DNA of 64,000 nt from Sutcliffiella horikoshii. GTDB lineage: Bacteria > Bacillota > Bacilli > Bacillales > Bacillaceae_I. Shown here in pieces: positions 59,247 through 64,000 of the stretch (the stretch's first letter is position 1; the number at the start of each line of letters is the position of its first letter). Made by a program: the position numbers and the translations under genes. The DNA lies in contig KV440964.1 of assembly GCA_001636495.1 (NCBI GenBank), positions 1,008,666-1,072,665 of the forward strand, read 5' to 3'. The notes under the pieces were generated by a model that worked only from the letters and a program-made list of their open reading frames with translations, searched no databases and had not been told where the DNA came from.

Positions 59247-60230
59247 TTATAGGTCATCTTCTGCTGGTTGTATTTCTAGATGCGAGCGAATGGAGCTGCG
59301 GACTTCTGCAATGCTTTCGTCATAAGGGACAAAATAGTACACGCCGCCGATATAGGAATCTTCACCCTCAATGTTGATTGTTTCGATATCATTGGACTTG
59401 AAGTTAGCGAACTGCTGTGCCAATCCAAGGCCTTGTGACATTCTAACATTTGTTTCGACATTGTCTCCAAGTTCACCTGCTATATTATCGACTTTAAAGA
59501 CATTTCTTGGTGATAAGATTTGATCAATTACAGCTGCCATGATTTGGCGTTGTCTGTCATTACGACCAAAATCTCCTCTTGGATCTTGTTTTCTCATACG
59601 TGCGTATGCAAGTGCATGTTCGCCGTCGAGTTCCATTCTACCTTCATAAAAGTTGAGCCTTTTCCCTGTTTCATCACTTGTTTCATAAAAGTCAAATGGT
59701 ACATCAACCGTAACACCGTCTACAATGTTAATGATATTTTTAAATCCTTCAAAGTTTACTGTTACAAAATAATCGATTGGCACGTCCAAGAAATATTCCA
59801 CCGTTTCGATGGCCAAATCTTTTCCACCGTAAGCATGAGCATGGTTAATTTTCGTTTCTTCGTTCCTGTCAGGAATTGTTACTAATGTATCGCGCGGAAT
59901 ACTCAGCATTTTCATTGTTTTTTCTTTTGGGTTGATAGTTGCGACAATCAAGCTATCTGTTCTTCCATTCTGACCACCCGTGGAGTAATCTTCAATCCCC
60001 ATAATTAGGACGGAAAACGGATCTTTTCCTATTTCGACTTTTTTATCCCGTAGATTGGATTTATCTCCGCGGTCTATTTCTGTATAAGCGCTGTTGGCCG
60101 CTTGAAATGTTTGATAAAAAAGATAGCCGCCATATGCAACTACGGAAAGTAGAATAATGATGAAAAACATAAGGACGCGTTTTAGGACTGTTTTCTTCTT
60201 ATTTCTTCTTCTAATTCTTGAGTTATTCAA
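59247..60230 (-). CDS. tagV: LytR-CpsA-Psr (LCP) wall-polymer transferase, TagV-like
   Basis: A 327-residue LCP protein: basic N-terminus RIRRRNKKK, one transmembrane helix (about 17-40), then the LCP domain with FSVLIMGIEDYSTGGQNGRTDSLIVATINP, LSIPRDTLV, KINHAHAYGG and AYARMRKQDPRGDFGRNDRQRQ. It links undecaprenyl-PP-bound polymers to peptidoglycan. The gene order with yvyE and degS divergently beyond it is that of B. subtilis yvhJ/tagV, which supports the name. It follows yvyE by 18 bases on the same strand, so the two form a transcript. Confidence 0.9.
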   Translation of the reverse strand: MNNSRIRRRNKKKTVLKRVLMFFIIILLSVVAYGGYLFYQTFQAANSAYTEIDRGDKSNLRDKKVEIGKDPFSVLIMGIEDYSTGGQNGRTDSLIVATINPKEKTMKMLSIPRDTLVTIPDRNEETKINHAHAYGGKDLAIETVEYFLDVPIDYFVTVNFEGFKNIINIVDGVTVDVPFDFYETSDETGKRLNFYEGRMELDGEHALAYARMRKQDPRGDFGRNDRQRQIMAAVIDQILSPRNVFKVDNIAGELGDNVETNVRMSQGLGLAQQFANFKSNDIETINIEGEDSYIGGVYYFVPYDESIAEVRSSIRSHLEIQPAEDDL

Positions 60231-60248
60231 TGTTTAGTCTCCTTTAGG

Positions 60249-60887
60249 CTAGAGTACCACATCTATCTCTTTATACAATAGCTTTCCTTCTGTTGTGTTA
60301 TTTTTTCCTTGAGTCAAATCAATTATCCAATTCAGGTAATTTTCTTTATCTGATTCTGAGATCAATACGTCCACTTGTACATTCTCTTGGTAGTGTATAT
60401 TGTCCATGAAATAGGATGAAGACCGCACTTCATTTTCCACCTTGCCAAGCAGGGTATAATCTATCGTAGTGTGCATCAGTTGCATAAGCTTACGTTCCAC
60501 AAGCCCTGTAGCTGATAGTCCTTCAGAAGTGGCTTTCCCATAAGCACGAATCAATCCGCCTGCACCAAGTTTAATTCCACCATAGTAGCGGGTAACGACT
60601 ACTACCGTGTCTTTCAGCTTTTTCTTTTTTAACACTTCCAACATGGGGACTCCGGCTGTGCCGCTTGGTTCGCCGTCATCATTCGCTTTTTGTATTTGGT
60701 CATTCTCACCGATCAAATAGGCAGAGCAATTGTGGGTTGCATCCCGATACTTCTTCTTTATTTCTTGGATGAAGCTTTGTGCTTCTTCCTCTGTAGTGGC
60801 ACGGCTGACGCTGGCAATAAATCTTGATTTCTGAATAATGATTTCATGCTCTCCATAGCCTTTTACGGTATAGTAGTGAGATAGCAA
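60249..60887 (-). CDS. yvyE: YvyE/YigZ (IMPACT) family protein
   Basis: A 212-residue cytosolic protein of the YigZ/IMPACT family. The conserved core is GEHEIIIQKSRFIASVSR near 10-27, HNCSAYLIG near 54, ANDDGEPSGTAGVPMLEVL near 70-88 and VTRYYGGIKLGAGGLIRAYG near 98-117. A C-terminal ferredoxin-like domain follows. In eukaryotes IMPACT controls translation via GCN2; the bacterial role is unclear. The long frame to 60938 lacks a ribosome site. AAAGGAGAG stands before the TTG used here, and the resulting start MLSHYYTVKGYGEHE is like B. subtilis YvyE. Confidence 0.9.
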   Translation of the reverse strand: MLSHYYTVKGYGEHEIIIQKSRFIASVSRATTEEEAQSFIQEIKKKYRDATHNCSAYLIGENDQIQKANDDGEPSGTAGVPMLEVLKKKKLKDTVVVVTRYYGGIKLGAGGLIRAYGKATSEGLSATGLVERKLMQLMHTTIDYTLLGKVENEVRSSSYFMDNIHYQENVQVDVLISESDKENYLNWIIDLTQGKNNTTEGKLLYKEIDVVL

Positions 60888-61026
60888 ACCGACAACTCTC
60901 CTTTTCCCATTTTCTGTTTGGGGCGTTTGGTTGGCCATGTAAAAAGAGCCATACCTTATTTATTATAAATCGAGATGTGGTCTACATCAAATAAAATATA
61001 GTACTTAACTCCTTTATTAGACGAGA

Positions 61027-61033
61027 TTCGACA
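61027..61033 (-). promoter_or_regulatory. Possible Spo0A box between yvyE and degS
   Basis: On the minus strand GTTTGTCGAATC, a good match to the Spo0A consensus, in the gap shared by the divergent yvyE and degS genes. Confidence 0.35.
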
Positions 61034-61106
61034 AACTTTAACCCGATTGTAATAATAATGTTATACAAGTAAAACTTTGGTCCGATATAATAAAGTGTGG
61101 ACAATT

Positions 61107-61113
61107 TTCGACA
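61107..61113 (-). promoter_or_regulatory. Second possible Spo0A box before degS
   Basis: On the minus strand CCTGTCGAAAAT. It lies 80 bases from the previous site and about 65 bases upstream of the candidate degS -10. Two sites in one gap are more telling than one. Confidence 0.35.
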
Positions 61114-61156
61114 GGTACCCCCACAAACGTTTGGAAGAAATGGAATGATATAGCAT

Positions 61157-61185
61157 ATAGTGTCTTTCTTTCGTTTGGGTATAAT
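61157..61185 (+). promoter_or_regulatory. Candidate degS promoter
   Basis: A perfect TATAAT at 61180-61185, 70 bases before the degS start, without a good -35; it may need an activator. Confidence 0.35.
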
Positions 61186-61254
61186 GTACTATATTGAATA
61201 AAGAAGTATTCCTGATATTCTTTTAAGAATACCGGGTCTTTTGGAGGATGTCCT

Positions 61255-62397
61255 ATGTCTCGGAAAGTTATAAACTCTAAACAATTAGACATGATTATTG
61301 AACAGATGGTTAAAACGGTGGAAGTGAGCAAGGACGAAATTTTCGAGATAGGGGAAAGTTCCCGCAAAGAATTTGAGAACCTTGGCAAAGAGTTGAATGC
61401 GGTAAAGCTTGAAGTGACACAGCTTATACATAAACAAGATAAGCTTGAAATTCAGGTCCGCATGGCACGGAACCGTCTTTCGGAAGTAAGCAGGCAATTT
61501 AAAAATTATACAGAAGAACAGATTCGACAAGCGTATGACCACGCACATGAGCTTCAGTTGGAGCTACATACCATCTCCCAAAAAGAGGTGCAACTCCGCA
61601 ATCGCAGAAATGAAATCGAGCGCAGGTTGCTGAATCTTGAGGAAACCATCACCAAAGCGGATCGTCTAGTCAGCCAGGTGTCGGTGATACTCAATTATGT
61701 CACCGGTGATCTGCAACAGGTGGGGCAGATGATTGCGGATGCCTCGGAGAAGCGGGAATTTGGCTTTAAGATCATGGAAGCGCAGGAAGAGGAGCGCCGG
61801 CGCCTTTCAAGGGAGATTCACGACGGTCCGGCTCAAATGCTGGCCAATGTGATGATGCGTTCCGACTTGATTGATCGCACTTTCCGGGAGCGGGGCCCTG
61901 GGGAGGCTTTATCAGAGATCCGCTCCTTGAAAGTGATGGTGCGCTCCGCACTATACGAAGTACGAAGAATCATATATGATCTTCGTCCGATGGCACTCGA
62001 CGATCTTGGGTTGGTGCCTACTTTAAAGAAATATATTTCGACTATCGAGGATTATCATAACGGTTATCCACGAATTGAATTCATGAACCTTGGAGTGGAA
62101 CATCGCATTTCCGCCAACCTTGAAGTGGCAGTGTTCAGGCTTGTGCAGGAATCGCTCACAAATGCGATCAAGCACGCACAAGCAAGCTCCATCTATGTGA
62201 AATTGGAAGTGAAGCCTACCCATATTATTGTCATTGTCAAAGATGACGGTGTAGGATTTGATACGACAGAAAAAAAAGAAAAGTCGTTTGGTTTGATCGG
62301 AATGAGAGAGCGAGTGGAGCTTATCAGCGGCGAGCTGGACGTCCAGTCCTCAGCTGGAAAGGGAACCACCGTTTTTATCAAAATTCCGTTAGGCTAA
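61255..62397 (+). CDS. degS: Sensor histidine kinase DegS
   Basis: A 380-residue cytosolic kinase/phosphatase of the NarL-type two-component class. The N-terminal half is a long coiled coil (about 40-165) as in DegS, without membrane segments. The phosphorylated His189 lies in [16 protein letters not shown], and the HATPase domain has NAIKHAQAS near 303, DDGVGFD near 327 and [11 protein letters not shown] near 345. DegS phosphorylates DegU and so controls secreted proteases, competence, motility and biofilm. GGAGG precedes the ATG by 8 bases. degU begins 25 bases later. Confidence 0.96.
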   Translation: MSRKVINSKQLDMIIEQMVKTVEVSKDEIFEIGESSRKEFENLGKELNAVKLEVTQLIHKQDKLEIQVRMARNRLSEVSRQFKNYTEEQIRQAYDHAHELQLELHTISQKEVQLRNRRNEIERRLLNLEETITKADRLVSQVSVILNYVTGDLQQVGQMIADASEKREFGFKIMEAQEEERRRLSREIHDGPAQMLANVMMRSDLIDRTFRERGPGEALSEIRSLKVMVRSALYEVRRIIYDLRPMALDDLGLVPTLKKYISTIEDYHNGYPRIEFMNLGVEHRISANLEVAVFRLVQESLTNAIKHAQASSIYVKLEVKPTHIIVIVKDDGVGFDTTEKKEKSFGLIGMRERVELISGELDVQSSAGKGTTVFIKIPLG

Positions 62398-62422
62398 AGA
62401 TGTATTTGGGAGGATGAGAGGA

Positions 62423-63139
62423 ATGGATACGACAAAAATCGTTATTATTGATGATCATCAGCTTTTCCGTGAAGGAGTGAAACGCATTCTCGATTTCGAA
62501 GCGAACTTTCACGTAGTTGCGGAAGGGGACGACGGAGCAGAGGCGCTTGAGTTGATGGAAAAGCATGAGCCGGACGTGTTCATCATGGACATCAACATGC
62601 CGAAAATGAACGGTGTAGAGGCGACCAGACTGCTTGTTGATGCCAACCCGGAAGCGAAGGTCATCGTACTATCCATTCATGATGACGAAAACTATGTAAC
62701 GCATGCCTTGCAAACAGGTGCACGCGGTTATCTGTTGAAAGAAATGGACGCAGATGCATTGGTGGATGCCGTAAAGGTCGTCGCTGATGGAGGATCTTAT
62801 CTGCACCCGAAAGTAACGCACAATCTGGTAAGGGAATACCGTCGACTGTCCGAAAACGGAGTGAGAAGCGGTGCCCGTGGTGGAAGCAACGGTTCAACTG
62901 CTACAACGTACCAACAGATCGAAATCCGCCGCCCGCTTCACTTGCTGACGCGCCGTGAGTGCGAAGTGCTTCAGTTGCTTGCAGATGGCAAGAGCAACAA
63001 GGCAATCGGGGAAGCGCTATTCATCAGTGAGAAGACGGTTAAAAACCATGTAAGTAACATCCTTCAAAAAATGAATGTAAATGACCGTACACAGGCTGTT
63101 GTTGTGGCAATCAAGAATGGTTGGGTAGAGGTTAGGTAA
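62423..63139 (+). CDS. degU: Response regulator DegU
   Basis: A 238-residue regulator. The receiver domain (3-125) has the acidic pocket IDDH, the phosphorylated Asp56 in [22 protein letters not shown] and Lys in YLLKEMDA. A variable linker (about 150-168, Gly/Ser-rich) is longer than in B. subtilis DegU (229 residues). The LuxR-type helix-turn-helix is [16 protein letters not shown]...[14 protein letters not shown]. It regulates exoenzymes, so the wall-bound subtilases and autolysins of this window are likely targets; no operator was identified. ATG at 62414 is in frame, but GGGAGG is only properly spaced for the ATG at 62423. Confidence 0.96.
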   Translation: MDTTKIVIIDDHQLFREGVKRILDFEANFHVVAEGDDGAEALELMEKHEPDVFIMDINMPKMNGVEATRLLVDANPEAKVIVLSIHDDENYVTHALQTGARGYLLKEMDADALVDAVKVVADGGSYLHPKVTHNLVREYRRLSENGVRSGARGGSNGSTATTYQQIEIRRPLHLLTRRECEVLQLLADGKSNKAIGEALFISEKTVKNHVSNILQKMNVNDRTQAVVVAIKNGWVEVR

Positions 63140-63171
63140 CCTTGGGGATTTGTTCTCCAAGGTTTTTTTTG
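63138..63171 (+). terminator. Terminator after degU
   Basis: ACCTTGG pairs with CCAAGGT around a GGATTTGTTCT loop, then TTTTTTT. The left arm overlaps the degU stop codon. Confidence 0.8.
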
Positions 63172-63250
63172 TTTGGATTGGGGGGACGCGGGTTTGCCTG
63201 GCGGGGGGCGGAAATTGTCTATCGGTGTCGAATGGCATTTATATGGTGTG

Positions 63251-63310
63251 AGTTGGCTTATAAATCAAAAAGTTGGCTTATAAAACGTAAACTTGGCTTA
63301 TAAAAATTGG
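63251..63310 (+). repeat. Three tandem 20-bp repeats upstream of degV
   Basis: TTGGCTTATAAA begins at 63253, 63273 and 63293, exactly 20 bases apart, about two helical turns. The spacer bases differ. It ends about 110 bases before the degV start. A TGTCGAA lies just upstream at 63226. Confidence 0.8.
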
Positions 63311-63422
63311 ACGCGCCAACGCTCTCCCAATAAAAATCAAACAAAAGATGAAACTTATCCACATTTCATGTACAATCTATATAGATAACAGAAATACTTA
63401 GTATAAGGAAGGTCTACTATTT

Positions 63423-64000
63423 ATGAAAACGGCGATTGTTACAGACAGTACTGCCTACATCCCAGCAGAATTACGCGCAAAGCATCATATACATATGATC
63501 CCGCTGAATGTCATTTTCGGGAACGAATCATACCAAGAGGAAGTCGATATCAAAGTCGACCAATTCTACGAAGAAGTTAAAAATAGCCGTGAGCTTCCAT
63601 CCACCTCTCAGCCGGCAATTGGTGAGTTTGTGGCACTATATGAGAAACTTGCAAAGGACTACGACGCAGTAGTCAGTATCCACCTTTCCAGTGGTATCAG
63701 CGGAACCTACCAGGGAGCAGTCGCTGCAGGGGATATGGTAGAGGATATCCAGGTTTACGCTTATGATTCGGAAATTAGTTGTATGGTTCAAGGATTATAC
63801 GTCTTGGAAGCAGCAGAGATGGCAGCAGAAGGAAAGGGTCCGGAACAAATTATCGAACGCATGAACGTAATGAAAGAAACGATCCGTGCCTACTTCATGG
63901 TGGACGATCTTTCTCACCTACAGCGCGGCGGACGTCTAAGCAGCGCCCAGGCGATTGTCGGTAGCCTTCTGCAAGTGAAACCACTCTTGCATTTTGTCGA
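63423..64000 (+). CDS. DegV family fatty-acid-binding protein (cut by the window end)
   Basis: The first 192 codons of a DegV-family protein (full length about 280). The start TAIVTDSTAYIP is the family signature. STSQPAIGEF near 60, HLSSGISGTYQGA near 88-100 with the lipid-contacting Ser residues, and YDSEISCMVQGL near 119 follow. FMVDDLSHLQRGGRLS near 158 is the second conserved block. DegV/FakB proteins bind a fatty acid for phosphorylation by FakA. The position after degU fits yviA of B. subtilis. AAGGAAGG precedes the ATG. The frame is open to the window end. Confidence 0.9.
   Translation, partial: MKTAIVTDSTAYIPAELRAKHHIHMIPLNVIFGNESYQEEVDIKVDQFYEEVKNSRELPSTSQPAIGEFVALYEKLAKDYDAVVSIHLSSGISGTYQGAVAAGDMVEDIQVYAYDSEISCMVQGLYVLEAAEMAAEGKGPEQIIERMNVMKETIRAYFMVDDLSHLQRGGRLSSAQAIVGSLLQVKPLLHFV

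Overview
The window looks like a chromosomal stretch of a spore-forming Bacillaceae member. The clues are strong AGGAGG-type ribosome sites, frequent TTG and GTG starts, DegS/DegU, a CwlC-like amidase, a CotH kinase, and the B. subtilis-type order tagO - tagV (LCP) - yvyE - degS - degU - degV. No rRNA, tRNA, CRISPR array, transposase or phage gene was seen. Almost everything concerns the cell envelope.

Layout. 1-5.0 kb: a VanZ-like protein and the convergent ywqB-ywqA pair (SWIM zinc finger and SNF2 helicase). 5-11 kb: a BsuPI-domain lipoprotein, a CwlC-like amidase, a small membrane protein, a class D sortase, a YwqE-type PHP phosphatase, an SGNH-like secreted protein and a first LytR-CpsA-Psr (LCP) transferase. 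11.4-12.8 kb: a nucleotide-sugar dehydrogenase. 13.4-17.2 kb: a four-gene operon, VTC (polyphosphate polymerase fold) - CotH kinase - leucine-rich repeat protein - DUF4956 membrane protein. 17.4-19.1 kb: a Pro/Glu-repeat secreted protein and a second SGNH-like protein that has lost the usual Asp/His block. 19.2-43.9 kb: seven large secreted proteins with three cell-wall-binding type 2 (CWB_2) repeats each, joined to different enzymes (lytic transglycosylase + CAP, lytic transglycosylase, NlpC/P60, two subtilases, an amidase, SpoIID/LytB). A PIG-L deacetylase and a divergent acyltransferase lie among them. 44.1-54 kb: polysaccharide genes (flippase, four glycosyltransferases, polymerase, gtaB, UDP-glucose dehydrogenase). 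54.1-58.9 kb: a small anchored protein, an eighth CWB_2 protein (a third subtilase), a TuaG-like glycosyltransferase and tagO. 59.2-64 kb: tagV, yvyE, degS, degU and a truncated degV.

How the genes fit together (inference). TagO, the flippase, glycosyltransferases, polymerase, GtaB and the two nucleotide-sugar dehydrogenases can make an anionic wall polymer containing uronic acid. The two LCP proteins would attach it to peptidoglycan. The eight CWB_2 proteins are the likely clients that bind such a polymer, with enzymes that cut or trim the wall and process surface proteins. The arrangement recalls both the B. subtilis tua/lyt/tag region and the Clostridioides difficile cwp locus, where many CWB_2 proteins sit beside the genes for their polymer ligand.

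The larger gaps hold strong intrinsic terminators, nine copies of a roughly 120-150 bp GC-rich dispersed palindromic element (two of the pairs arranged as inverted repeats), and two arrays of a 52-bp hairpin repeat.
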